Below, piece by piece: positions 55,387 through 64,000 of a stretch of 64,000 nucleotides of DNA (position 1 is the stretch's first letter; every line of letters starts with the position of its first letter). Under the pieces are notes generated by a model, which saw nothing but the letters and a program-made list of their open reading frames with translations, did no database searches and had not been told where the DNA came from. A program made the position numbers and the translations under genes. The stretch is from Selaginella moellendorffii (taxonomy: Eukaryota > Streptophyta > Lycopodiopsida > Selaginellales > Selaginellaceae): positions 251,652 to 315,651 of the forward strand of contig NW_003314391.1 in NCBI RefSeq assembly GCF_000143415.4, given 5' to 3'.

Positions 55387-57330
55387 TTGTTGAAAGTCAA
55401 AGAAAGTCAAATGGAGTTCAGAACAAAAGGAGGAGAACCAGATTCTACTTTGATGGTAGCTTATGCAATGTCCATCACGGAATCTCCTCCAATTCCTTCG
55501 ACTCTCCCGTTTCTCAAGAACAAATCTTTCTATGCCCAACAGATCCGGTCTTGTGCAGCATCCAAGGATCCAAGCCAGGCCAAGAGACTCCACGAGGAAA
55601 TCCTTGGGACTCATCTCTGGGACAATCGCTACATCAGCAATCTCCTCATCGAGATGTATGGAAAGTGTGGAAGCGTGGACAGAGCACTTGACGTGTTTCA
55701 TAGGATCCCTCTGCCAAACTCCTTCTCGTGGAACATCATGATAGCCGCATACATCCAGAACGGGCAGCTCCAAGAAGCTGAGAAGATGTTTGCAAGAATG
55801 CCGGTTAAGAACGTTGTCTCGTGGAATGCGATGGTAACGGCATATGCTCATTTTGGGCAGATGGAGCAAGCGGTTGAAACTTTTGAAAGCATGCCCGAGA
55901 AGGACACAACGTCCTACAACGCAATGCTTACGGCATTAACAGAGAGAGGCGAAATGAGAAAAGTGGAAGAGTTCTTTGAGAAAATCCCAGACAAAGATCC
56001 GGTGTCTTGGAGTATAATTGTTACTGCTTATGCCCAAGCTGGGCATATGGAAAAAGCTCTGGAGTTCCTTGAGAGAATGCCGGGGGCGTGTGTCTTTGCC
56101 TGGAACGCTCTCCTGTCGGGCTACACAATCCATGGAAGGATTGACGATGCGAAAAAATTGTTTGAGAGAATGCCACAGCGCGACTCTGTGTCATGGAACA
56201 CTCTCATGTCGGCGTACGCTCAGCTTGGTCGATTTGCCGAGGCCAAGTCTCTGTTTGATCGGACTCCACAGCGCAACCTCGTCTCCTGGAACATTATGAT
56301 CAATGCATACGCAGTGAATCGCCAGCCTCACGAAGCACACCGCGTTCTTGATCGAATGCCGAGAAAAGACTCTACCTCGTGGAACGCAGTGATGGGAGCC
56401 TACGCACAGAACGGCCTCCCGGAAGAAGCCAAGCTCATATTTGATAGAATGCCGTCCAAAAACTCCATCTCCTGGACGATCATGGTGGTGGCCTACGCGA
56501 AATCCGGCAACGTAGAGCTCGCGAGGAGCTTCTTCGACAAAATCTCTCACCGAAACTTGGTGTGCTGGAACACGATGATCACGGCGTACTCCCAGCACGG
56601 TCAAGCCCGGCAAGCCTTCACTCTACTGGGCTCCATGGATTTGGATGGCACCAAACCCGACAACATCACTCTTGTCGCAGTCTTGGACGCCTGTGCCAGT
56701 TCCAACGCCTTGTCGGACGGTCGGATGGTTCACGACATGGCGGCAAGCGACAAGGCTCTGCTAGATCCTGTCGTGGAGAGCGCGCTCGTCAACATGTACT
56801 CCCGCTGTGGCTGCCTGGGAGAAGCCCGACAGGTGTTTGAGAGCTCGGTGGATCGAGACGTGGTGGTGTGGACAACAATGGTGACGGCCTATGCGCAGAG
56901 CGGCCATACCAAGGAGACGATCGAGCTCTTCCTGGCGATGGTGTGTGACGGCCTTCCACCGGACCCCATAACATTCACCGCGGTCTTCTCGGCTTGTAGC
57001 CATGCCGGAAAACTCGATGTAGCATTGGAGTTCTTCGTGACAATGGTTGGAGATTTCGGTACCTCGGCTCAGAGGGATCACTACAGCATCATGGTCGATC
57101 TGCTGGGACGATCCGGGAGGACGGCAGAGGCGCGAGAGCTCATGGATTCTATGCCGTGCGAGCCTGATGATATTGCATGGACGACGCTTCTCGGGGCGTG
57201 TAAGACGCACGGAGACGCGAACCGAGGAGCCGGAGTGGTGGAGCGTCTGTATCGCAAGAGACCGGATGTGTCGTCAACTTACACTCTCGCGTCTGGATTG
57301 GTGAGAGGCGTAGCTCCGATCGATCGATGA
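55387..57330 (+). CDS. PLS-type pentatricopeptide repeat protein, 647 residues
   Basis: PPR proteins bind organellar RNA one base per repeat and act in editing, splicing or stability. This intronless ORF has about 16 motifs. Most are 31-residue S-type units of the form VSWNAMVTAYAHFGQMEQAV plus ETFESMPEKDT, preceded by a degenerate first motif with NLLIEMYGKCGS. The C-terminus (PDDIAWTTLLGACKTHGD, then VERLYRKRPDVSSTYTLAS) is the start of an E domain. It stops before the rest of E and has no DYW deaminase, so it cannot edit by itself. In-frame ATGs at 55387, 55411, 55453 and 55468 are possible starts; MSITESPPIPSTLPF at 55468 looks most like an organelle-targeting N-terminus. Its last 52 bases overlap the opposite PPR gene. 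Confidence 0.88.
   Translation: MLKVKESQMEFRTKGGEPDSTLMVAYAMSITESPPIPSTLPFLKNKSFYAQQIRSCAASKDPSQAKRLHEEILGTHLWDNRYISNLLIEMYGKCGSVDRALDVFHRIPLPNSFSWNIMIAAYIQNGQLQEAEKMFARMPVKNVVSWNAMVTAYAHFGQMEQAVETFESMPEKDTTSYNAMLTALTERGEMRKVEEFFEKIPDKDPVSWSIIVTAYAQAGHMEKALEFLERMPGACVFAWNALLSGYTIHGRIDDAKKLFERMPQRDSVSWNTLMSAYAQLGRFAEAKSLFDRTPQRNLVSWNIMINAYAVNRQPHEAHRVLDRMPRKDSTSWNAVMGAYAQNGLPEEAKLIFDRMPSKNSISWTIMVVAYAKSGNVELARSFFDKISHRNLVCWNTMITAYSQHGQARQAFTLLGSMDLDGTKPDNITLVAVLDACASSNALSDGRMVHDMAASDKALLDPVVESALVNMYSRCGCLGEARQVFESSVDRDVVVWTTMVTAYAQSGHTKETIELFLAMVCDGLPPDPITFTAVFSACSHAGKLDVALEFFVTMVGDFGTSAQRDHYSIMVDLLGRSGRTAEARELMDSMPCEPDDIAWTTLLGACKTHGDANRGAGVVERLYRKRPDVSSTYTLASGLVRGVAPIDR
57279..57330. other. 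Antisense coding overlap of the two PPR genes
   Basis: The plus gene stops at 57330 (TGA) and the minus gene at 57279, so 52 bases code on both strands: the plus tail SGLVRGVAPIDR and the minus tail SIGATPLTNPDARV. Neither tail matches normal E-domain sequence. Confidence 0.85.
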
Positions 57331-59903
57331 TCGTGGTGTTTGAAGAGATTCGCGAGCATCACGTATGGAGCTGAGTCTGTGGGACTCAATCCCGCCGCTC
57401 GCTGAGCAGCTCGCAAGCCGAGGTCGCGATTTTCGCTGCCACCGTCAACCCGGCATGCGCTCAGCACGCTCGTCCAAGCGGCAGCGTCTGGCTCAAAAGG
57501 CATGGATCTTATGAGCTGTTCGACGTCGCGAAGTTTTCCAGCGCGAGCGAGGACGTCGATGATGCAGCTATACATCTCCAGCGTGGGGGTGATGGAGTAA
57601 TTGTGCAGCATCGCTCCAAACAGTGCGAGGCCATCGTCAAGCATCCCAGCGTGAGCGCATGCCGAGACGGCGGCCTTGAAAGTCACCTGATCTGGAGAGT
57701 TTCCTTCGAGCTCCATGGCCTGGAGATACTCCATGGCGAGATCGAGCTGCCCGTTATCAGCGTGAGCCGCGACTACGGCAGTGTAGAGAACGGTGTCTCG
57801 GGCTTCCATCCCCTGGAAGATATTCATTGCTTCGTCCAGCCCTCCACACTTCCCATAGAAGCTCACGAGCGAGCTTCCGAGTTCCGGGGAGCGGCTGATG
57901 CTGGTGAGCGAGATCTCACTGTGGATCGATCGCCCCTCGTCCAGAGCTCCCAAACCAGCGCAGGCATCGACGGCGGCAGCGTAAGTCAGCTCGTCGATCG
58001 CCACCGATTCCTCGTTCCTCATTCTCCGGAAGAGCTCCACGGCCAGTCTCATATGCCCGTTACGGGCATACGCTCCAACCATAGCGTTCCAGGTGAGAGT
58101 GTTTCGATCGGTCATGCTATCAAAGACTCTTCTCGCTTCTTCGACGCTGCCAACTTGTCCATAGCCGGTGATCATCGCATTGCACGCTGCTGGAGAGTGC
58201 CGTGGCATTCTCTCAAATACATCCCTTGCTTTGTCGAGATGACCATTCGCGGCATAGGCTCCAAGCATCGCATTCCAGGCCGCGAGATCTTTCTCAGGCA
58301 TGGCATCAAAAGTCCCTCTAGCACTAGCAAGATCGCATAGCTCACCGTACATGGTGATCATAGTTGTCCACGAAACCACGTCCCTGAGAGGCATTTTAGA
58401 AAAGAGACTTTCAGCTTGGAACAAATGCCCAAGCTGGGCATATGCAGAAATGATAGAGTTCCACGATGCTGTATCCCGCATTGGCATTCTATCAAACAGT
58501 CCTCTCGCCTCGTCGATGAATCCAGCCTGAGAGAGCGCCGCTATAAGGCAATTCCACGAGATTGGATCGCGCTCCGGCATCTCCAGAAAGAGATCCATCG
58601 CCTCGTCCAGAAGCCCATTCCCGGCAAATCCCGCAACCATGGCATTCCACGACACGAGATTCCTCTGCGGCATCTTCACGAACACCTCCCTCGCATCCTC
58701 CACGAAACCTCGCTCGCAAAACCCCACCAAGAGCGCCGTCCACGACACGGAGTCGTGCTCCGGCATCGCCTCTTCGACCGTGCGCCTCGCCACGTCTAAG
58801 CTTCCGTGCTGCGAATATCCCACAACCATTGAGTTGTACGACACGAGATCCCTCTCTTGCATTGCGGAGGAGAAGAGCTTCTCGGCCTCGTCCAAGCTTT
58901 GGTTGTGTACGTACGCCGCAAGCATCGAGTTCCACGAGACGATGTCCGGCTCTGGGATGCCGTCGAAGATCCGCTTGGCATCCGCGAGATGCCCTGGCCT
59001 GTGGGTGTACGCTGCGATCATCGCGTTCCAGGTGACGTTGTTCGTCCCGGGCATCTTTTCCATGAGCGACAGTGCCTCGTCCACAAGGCCGTGGTGGGCG
59101 ATTGTGCTGAGCAGCGTGTTAAACGAGATGAGATCCTTCTGGGGCATTTGTTCAAACACAGTTCTCGCCTGGGAGATCTGGTTGCTCTGCGAGAACGCAC
59201 AAAGTAGAGTGTTCCACGAGACGAGATTGTGCTGTGGCATCCGATTGAAAGCCTCTGCGACGCTGGAGGTTTTTCCGGCTTGGCAGTAGGCACTCAAGAG
59301 AGTGTTCCACGACACAATGTCTCGCTCCTTCATCGCTTGAAACAACGTTTCCACTCCATGCAAATGCCCCAGCCGGGCATTTGTCGCAAGCATGATATTC
59401 CAAGTTACTGTGTCCTGCTGTGGCATTTTCTCAAACAAACTCATGGCCTCTTCCTCATGCCCAGCTTGTGTATAGGCTGATATCATTGAGTTCCATGAGA
59501 CCACCACTCTTGGTTCCGGCATCAAATCAAAAAGTTGACGCGCTTCTTCAAGATGCCCTTTTTGGGCATATGCGGTGATCATGGTGTTCCACGAGACTGA
59601 GTTTCTTACGGGCATCTTGTCAAACATCTTCTTTGCCTGCTCGAGGCGATTGTTAAGGACAAAAACAGATAACATGATGTTCCAGCTGAAAACATTCGGC
59701 TGGATTGTGTGCTCGAACACCTTTTGTGCATCCGCCACGCTCCCGCATTTGCCATACATGTCTATGAGGAGGTTTGAAAGGTAGAGCTTGCCGCTGTGCT
59801 CGCCACCAGCGATGGATTCGTGGATTTGCCTTCCCTCGAAGAGATTCCTCTTTTTCCCGCATTGCCGTAGCAAATCGGCATACTCGGACACTGAACAAGA
59901 CAT
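57279..59903 (-). CDS. PLS-type pentatricopeptide repeat protein, 874 residues
   Basis: An intronless ORF with about 25 PPR motifs, mostly back-to-back 31-residue S-type units (for example VSWNTMITAYAQKGHLEEAR plus QLFDLMPEP). It starts MSCSVSEYADLLRQCGKKRN, the usual first motif of this clade, without an obvious long transit peptide. The C-terminus has PDAAAWTSVLSACRVDGGSE and PYVMLANLFKHH, a partial E domain, then a divergent tail IGATPLTNPDARV that replaces the usual continuation. There is no DYW domain. Expected to be an organellar RNA-binding protein. It is convergent with the PPR gene at 55387, overlapping in the last 52 coding bases. Confidence 0.9.
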   Translation of the reverse strand: MSCSVSEYADLLRQCGKKRNLFEGRQIHESIAGGEHSGKLYLSNLLIDMYGKCGSVADAQKVFEHTIQPNVFSWNIMLSVFVLNNRLEQAKKMFDKMPVRNSVSWNTMITAYAQKGHLEEARQLFDLMPEPRVVVSWNSMISAYTQAGHEEEAMSLFEKMPQQDTVTWNIMLATNARLGHLHGVETLFQAMKERDIVSWNTLLSAYCQAGKTSSVAEAFNRMPQHNLVSWNTLLCAFSQSNQISQARTVFEQMPQKDLISFNTLLSTIAHHGLVDEALSLMEKMPGTNNVTWNAMIAAYTHRPGHLADAKRIFDGIPEPDIVSWNSMLAAYVHNQSLDEAEKLFSSAMQERDLVSYNSMVVGYSQHGSLDVARRTVEEAMPEHDSVSWTALLVGFCERGFVEDAREVFVKMPQRNLVSWNAMVAGFAGNGLLDEAMDLFLEMPERDPISWNCLIAALSQAGFIDEARGLFDRMPMRDTASWNSIISAYAQLGHLFQAESLFSKMPLRDVVSWTTMITMYGELCDLASARGTFDAMPEKDLAAWNAMLGAYAANGHLDKARDVFERMPRHSPAACNAMITGYGQVGSVEEARRVFDSMTDRNTLTWNAMVGAYARNGHMRLAVELFRRMRNEESVAIDELTYAAAVDACAGLGALDEGRSIHSEISLTSISRSPELGSSLVSFYGKCGGLDEAMNIFQGMEARDTVLYTAVVAAHADNGQLDLAMEYLQAMELEGNSPDQVTFKAAVSACAHAGMLDDGLALFGAMLHNYSITPTLEMYSCIIDVLARAGKLRDVEQLIRSMPFEPDAAAWTSVLSACRVDGGSENRDLGLRAAQRAAGLSPTDSAPYVMLANLFKHHDHRSIGATPLTNPDARV

Positions 59904-60004
59904 CGGAAAAGTGTGATCTTGTCGACGCCAGGAATTCGTGAGATTCTTCTTATTACGTTACTGCTACTCCCTCTCTCTCGATCCGGCTATAAGACCTCCG
60001 GGAA

Positions 60005-61189
60005 ATGCCACATCCTTGGTGGCAAATGGCTCGTCAGGAAATGTCTCTCGTATCCTTCCTCCGCAGCAATGGAATCACTCACGTCCTCCGGAACGACGAA
60101 TCACAGGTAAAAGCCTCCTATACTTTAGAAAGGGGACAAACGTATGATACTGTATCTTCTTCTTTGTGATCTTCACTTGGAAAGGTGGAGACTAAGGTGC
60201 TCGAAGGAAAGATCGTTGGCTTGCTCTTCTCGGTGGAATCAAACAAGTCATGCAGCACCTTCGTCAACAAGCTGCTGGGTATCTACGATGAAATCCAAAA
60301 GATTTCCACCGCTGGCGCTGGTGGTGTTGGATTCGAAGTGGTGTTTGTTTCGGGTGACACGGATGAGGCGAGCTTCAAGCAATCCATGAAGAAAATGCCT
60401 TGGCTGGCACTACCGTTCGACGTCAAAGGAGCAACGACTGCGAAGCTAGCTCGACGTTTCAAAGTGGAAGTGATGCCAAGCTTGGTCCTTGTTGATTCCA
60501 ATGGAACAACATTGCTATCGAGATATGGTTACAGCTTGGTCACCAGGTTTGGATCGAAGGCTTTTCCTTTCGCGCAAGAACACATCCAAGACCTGGAAAA
60601 AGTGGAGGATCAAAACGCCAGCAAGCTTCCCGTGGAACTCAAAGATGGAACGCACGAGCATGTCTTGCTGCTAGTGAAAGACCCCTATGACAACGCAATG
60701 TTTACTTGTGACAAATGCCAGGAGGATGGGTGTGGATGGTGTTACCATTGCAAGGAATGCTCCTACGATCTACACTTGGACTGCATCAAACCAGTCCCCA
60801 AAACACCTGTGAAGGAGATCAAGGATGCGAAGGACCAGATCAAGGATAAAAAGGATCAGATCAAGGATGCGAAGGACCAGATCAAGGATAAAAAGGATCA
60901 GATCAAGGATGCGAAGGGCCAGATCAAGGATAAAAAGGATCAGATCAAGGATGCGAAGGACCAGATCAAGGATAAAAAGGATCAGATCAAGGATGCAATG
61001 GATCAGATCAAGGATTCTCCATCCACGCAGATTGAAGGCAAAGCTGGTGCCATGATGGACACTTTCAAGCAAAGAAAAGGATCTACAAGCGTTGCCCTCA
61101 TTAGTTTCGTTCTGATTCTTCTCGCATTGTTATGGGTTCTTGGTTTTCTTGGACGAAAGTTCTTCCTCGAGAAGAAGAATGCTGCATAA
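60005..61189 (+). CDS. Nucleoredoxin-like protein with DC1 finger, Lys/Asp repeat and tail anchor
   Basis: Exons 60005-60106 and 60185-61189 join in phase 0 (78-base intron) and give 368 residues. The first exon reads VSFLRSNGITHVLRNDESQ in the nucleoredoxin frame, which fixes it over the overlapping frame containing MESLTSSG. The thioredoxin fold (about 35-165) keeps FEVVFVSGDTDEASFK, MPWLALPF and the cis-Pro loop VMPSLVLVDS. The WCPPC active site reads SNKSC (residues 53-57), so the nucleophilic Cys is missing. A DC1 finger (192-234: HEHVLLLV, CDKCQEDGCGWCYHC, CSYDLHLDC) follows. Next come about 4.5 copies of a 14-residue IKDAKDQIKDKKDQ unit (246-311) and one hydrophobic segment (about 337-354, SVALISFVLILLALLWVLG) near the end. 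Likely a membrane-anchored, non-catalytic relative. The next gene is its paralogue. Confidence 0.85.
60836..61020 (+). repeat. 42-bp tandem repeat inside the nucleoredoxin-like gene
   Basis: Alternating AAGGATGCGAAGGACCAGATC and AAGGATAAAAAGGATCAGATC-type half units repeat about 4.5 times, nearly identical at DNA level, so the expansion is recent. Confidence 0.9.
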
Positions 61190-61386
61190 AATTCACTATA
61201 AAATTCATAACAGATAATTATTCCAATTTCAGTTTAAGATGATTTGCAAATGTTTATTGTAAGTGGTAAAAAATTGAGATTTTGCTCGCTTTATATTCAC
61301 ATAAAAGCATGGAAAATGCTATGCTATGCTTGTGATATACTCCGTGGTGGTATATAAGATCCCATAATAGTTTTCATACTTCAAAC

Positions 61387-62206
61387 ATGGAATCAGTTTT
61401 GTCATTCATTGCAACTGAAGAGCGTGACTATGTCATTAGAAATGACGGATCCAAGGTGAAAGAAATGGATATAATCATCTAAGTAACTATATTTCCAGGT
61501 GAGCATTCAAAGCCTCCAAGGATTCAAGTGCTATGGCTTGGCCTTCGTCGCACACTGGTATCCAACGGCTCGAGCGTTTGTGGACAAGCATCTGATCCCT
61601 CTCTACGAGCAAATCCGCGCCAGGCATGGCAAGAGATCGATCGAGATCATCTTTGTCTCGGACGACTTGAACTACATCGAGTTCATGGAGTTCTTCCAGA
61701 CTATGCCTTGGCTCGCACTGCCATTCCAAGACAGGAGGACGGAATTGATTCTTAGCACCAAGCTAAACGTCCAAAGCATACCTGCGTTTGCAATCTTTGA
61801 TGGCGATGGCAAGCTCTTGTTTAGAGAAGGCCGAAGCGTGATACTGCGCCATGGATTGCGAGCTTATCCCTTCACTCCACACCACGTCTCCAAGCTTGAC
61901 GTGATCCAGCGAAAGCGAGCCTCCAAACTTCCAGCGGACGTGAAGCATCCACAGCACGAGCATACGCTCGATCTCGTCCGCGACTGGTATGACAACTTTG
62001 GGATGTTCGTTTGTGACGCTTGCTTGGACGAAGGAAACGGCTGGTTCTACCACTGCGAGAGGTGCTCCTGGGATTTGCATCCTGCCTGTGCAAATCCAAA
62101 GTTCGATCTACAGAAGAGCGCCAGTACTTATTTTCGATGCTACATACCAGGAGCAAACATCTTCAAGAAAATGCTAAAGTTACAGCCAAAGGAGACGTCG
62201 ACATAG
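61387..62206 (+). CDS. Nucleoredoxin-like protein with DC1 finger, no catalytic Cys
   Basis: Exons 61387-61455 and 61499-62206 (43-base intron) join in phase 0 to 258 residues. The first exon, MESVLSFIATEERDYVIRND, aligns with exon 1 of the upstream paralogue and the intron position is the same. The fold keeps IEIIFVSDDLNYIEFMEFF, MPWLALPFQD and IPAFAIFDGDGK. WCPPC reads WYPTA (residues 43-47), so both Cys are gone. The C-terminal DC1 finger is HEHTLDLVRDWYDN, then CDACLDEGNGWFYHCERC and WDLHPAC. It lacks the Lys/Asp repeat and the membrane anchor. It lies 197 bases downstream in the same direction, a tandem duplicate. A redox role is unlikely; a binding or regulatory role is inference. Confidence 0.83.
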
Positions 62207-63506
62207 TTCTCGTTTCTCTAAAGGGAATTGGGAATTTTCTGTAAACAGCAATCTCCTTCTGCTCGTGTGACACCAGCTATGATAGTCTTTTGTATCTTTA
62301 TGACCAAAAGAGCAGTACTTCTTGAGCTAAAGCAATGCATGGATTTGCATTTAGTAACTATAGCAAGTGATGCCAAATTTTTAGAGATCTTTTAGAAAGA
62401 ACATCACGAGACTGGAGTTCTATTACTAACTCCAATGTACCTCACTCTTTTGAGTCGCAAATCGAAAAGAATTTGTACTTCTAAGCCGTCTACAGCGTCA
62501 GACAGTGCAAGACGCTGTAGACAGGCAAGGAACTGCTTTCACACTAGAAACTCTCATTCAAAGAACGAAAACAAAATTTAATTACAGATCGAGCAGAGAC
62601 TCGAGTAAGAACAACGATATCATAAAGCATTAAATTACATCGAAACAAAGAGCACAGCAAGCTCACCTTGGTATGACAATTGAGCAATGACAGAGTTGTT
62701 TCTCGTAACATTATTCATGGACTTCACTGTTTCCATGAGTTTGAGACACTGAGAAAAAAAGAAACGATAGAAAACGGTCAAGTGCTTCACTAAAACTGTT
62801 TTGCTCACTGCCAAGAGTGCGCAAGACTAGAGACCAGAATTGCAAACCTAGGGCGAGATTTAGTGACAATGCTGTTATCTTACCGTGTTTTTAGTTATCA
62901 GTCTCTTCTTTTCGGATGATGTTTCAATAAAATAAAAACTAAAGAAGTTGTTTATATTATATTTGTTATATCATGTTGCAGAAATTAAACTTAACTTCTA
63001 AAAACAACGTTACTATCACTAAAACCTTAGGACTTGGGTGCTTAAGTAAACCAAAAAAATTAGATGGATCAAATTCAATTTCAATATGTTAATTAATGTA
63101 TTTATACAACCATGTGGTTCTTCTTAATAGTAGTGTTTATTATTTAATAACAAATTTAATTTACTAGAAATGATAAAAATTATTTATAAATTATAAACAC
63201 AAGATTAATCTTGGGTAGAAATAAATTATAAAATTTAATCTAAATGAAGAACAACTTTTAAATTGTAAAATATCCCAGAATATTTAAACATATTCTCTTA
63301 GCCACATCAAATAAGAGTATAAAACTAAGTTCACTAACTTTGTCTCAGGCGACTTAAAACTATAAAGTGCGGAGACTGCCCTCTGCTCAATGGAATCAAT
63401 ACCTAAACTTGGAAACATGGAAGAGAATTTTGCTAGCTCAAGCAAAGCAAGCCACTTTGGTCGCTATCCCTGGTAACAATGAAATGAAATGCTAGATATC
63501 ATGGAT
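62207..63506. other. AT-rich intergenic region
   Basis: No gene recognised. A short inverted repeat occurs at about 62486-62522 (CCGTCTACAGCGTC and GACGCTGTAGACAGG), a 12-bp stem with a small loop. Confidence 0.5.
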
Positions 63507-63737
63507 TCACTTTAGCTCATCGAATCCTGCCAAGAGTAATAGATCCGGCACGTGAGAGCCACAGCCATGCCAACAGAACCATCCATTCGAGCAACTAGAA
63601 CAATGCCTCGTTGCTGGCCCAAACTCTAAAAATGAAGGGAGAAGGTCACTATACTGATCTAGTTGCTCTGCATTCCATCCCAAACAGTGAGGTATTTGAT
63701 ACAGCTGCATTGCATGCTCCCCATTAGAAATCATCAA
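63507..63737 (-). pseudogene. Possible last exon or fragment of an unidentified gene
   Basis: The minus frame has a possible acceptor CAATGCAG at about 63708, then LYQIPHCLGWNAEQLDQYSD and a Cys-rich CSSCSNGWFCWHGCGSHVPD. The Cys spacing resembles the tail of some leucine-rich-repeat proteins, but no repeats are in view. Uncertain. Confidence 0.25.
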
Positions 63738-63887
63738 GAATGCTACTTAAAAAAAAGAATACAAAGAGCCTGCTTATAGCCCTTTGAAATGGAGATGAAT
63801 CTTGAAGCTTCTGTTAAACACAGATTCACTGGAGGGAAACAAATTTTGAAATGACAAAATCTTTCCGACTTTCACGTTTTGTACATG

Positions 63888-64000
63888 GGACGACTTAGAC
63901 TATGTCGAGTTCATGGAGTTCTTCGGTGCCTTCACTCGCACTGCCATTCCAACACAGGACGACGGAATCAGTTCTAAGCACCAAATTTTCCAAGCATTTG
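63888..64000 (+). pseudogene. Nucleoredoxin-like gene fragment, cut by window end
   Basis: Matches 61661-61790 of the second nucleoredoxin-like gene at DNA level (GACGACTTAGACTATGTCGA, GTTCATGGAGTTCTTC, ACTGCCATTCCAA). Small deletions before and after the CTCGCACTGCCATTCC block break the frame. No upstream exon is visible, so it is a third, decayed member of the tandem family. Confidence 0.75.

Noticed and set aside
57603-59289. Plus-strand ORFs of up to 245 codons opposite the PPR gene
   Set aside because: They are antisense shadows of the repeated PPR codons and show the same periodicity.

Overview
The window looks like nuclear DNA of a seedless vascular plant, most probably a lycophyte close to Selaginella moellendorffii. 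The reasons are very short introns (about 43 to 120 bases, U-rich, GT-AG), two intronless PLS-type PPR genes, plant-only families (chloroplast-type sugar transporter, plant L-gulonolactone oxidases, DC1 domains, GT1 glucosyltransferase) and plant LTR retrotransposons. The species is an inference from style, not from a search.

Left gene block, 1-14.7 kb. It holds a partial UDP-glycosyltransferase, a fragment of an rRNA dimethyladenosine transferase, a gene coding only the C-terminal part of MFAP1, a decayed plastid ATP/ADP translocase, an unrecognised five-exon gene, and a small secreted-protein ORF. Then comes a pair of L-gulonolactone oxidase genes in opposite orientation (5994-7981 minus, intact; 12736-14692 plus, one-base frameshift). 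Between them lie an intact 14-exon plastid-type sugar/H+ symporter and a nearly intact but frame-broken BDP1 (TFIIIB B'') gene. Intact and broken genes are interleaved, as expected where partial duplications accumulate.

Repeat block, 14.9-54 kb. Element A is a 4.9 kb Gypsy element with 175 bp LTRs. A 5'-truncated inverted relative (B) carries a 1,022 bp TRIM with a perfect target-site duplication. A small gene resembling cyanovirin-N homologs occurs as one intact copy and three broken ones, and two of the copies form the arms of an 0.8 kb inverted repeat. Further right are older D and E repeats, a decayed chromovirus with a recognisable chromodomain, and a young 8.5 kb non-coding LTR element (LARD). 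The LARD's long LTR contains a GAGNCC hexamer array and, next to the primer-binding site, a 55-base segment resembling the 3' half of 5S rRNA. The LARD and the chromovirus share their 3' internal sequence and polypurine end, so the chromovirus family may mobilise the LARD.

Right gene block, 55.3-64 kb. Two large PPR genes converge and overlap by 52 bp within coding sequence. They are followed by two tandem nucleoredoxin-like genes that have lost the CxxC active site; one has gained a heptad-like Lys/Asp repeat and a C-terminal membrane anchor. A third, broken nucleoredoxin-like piece runs off the window end.
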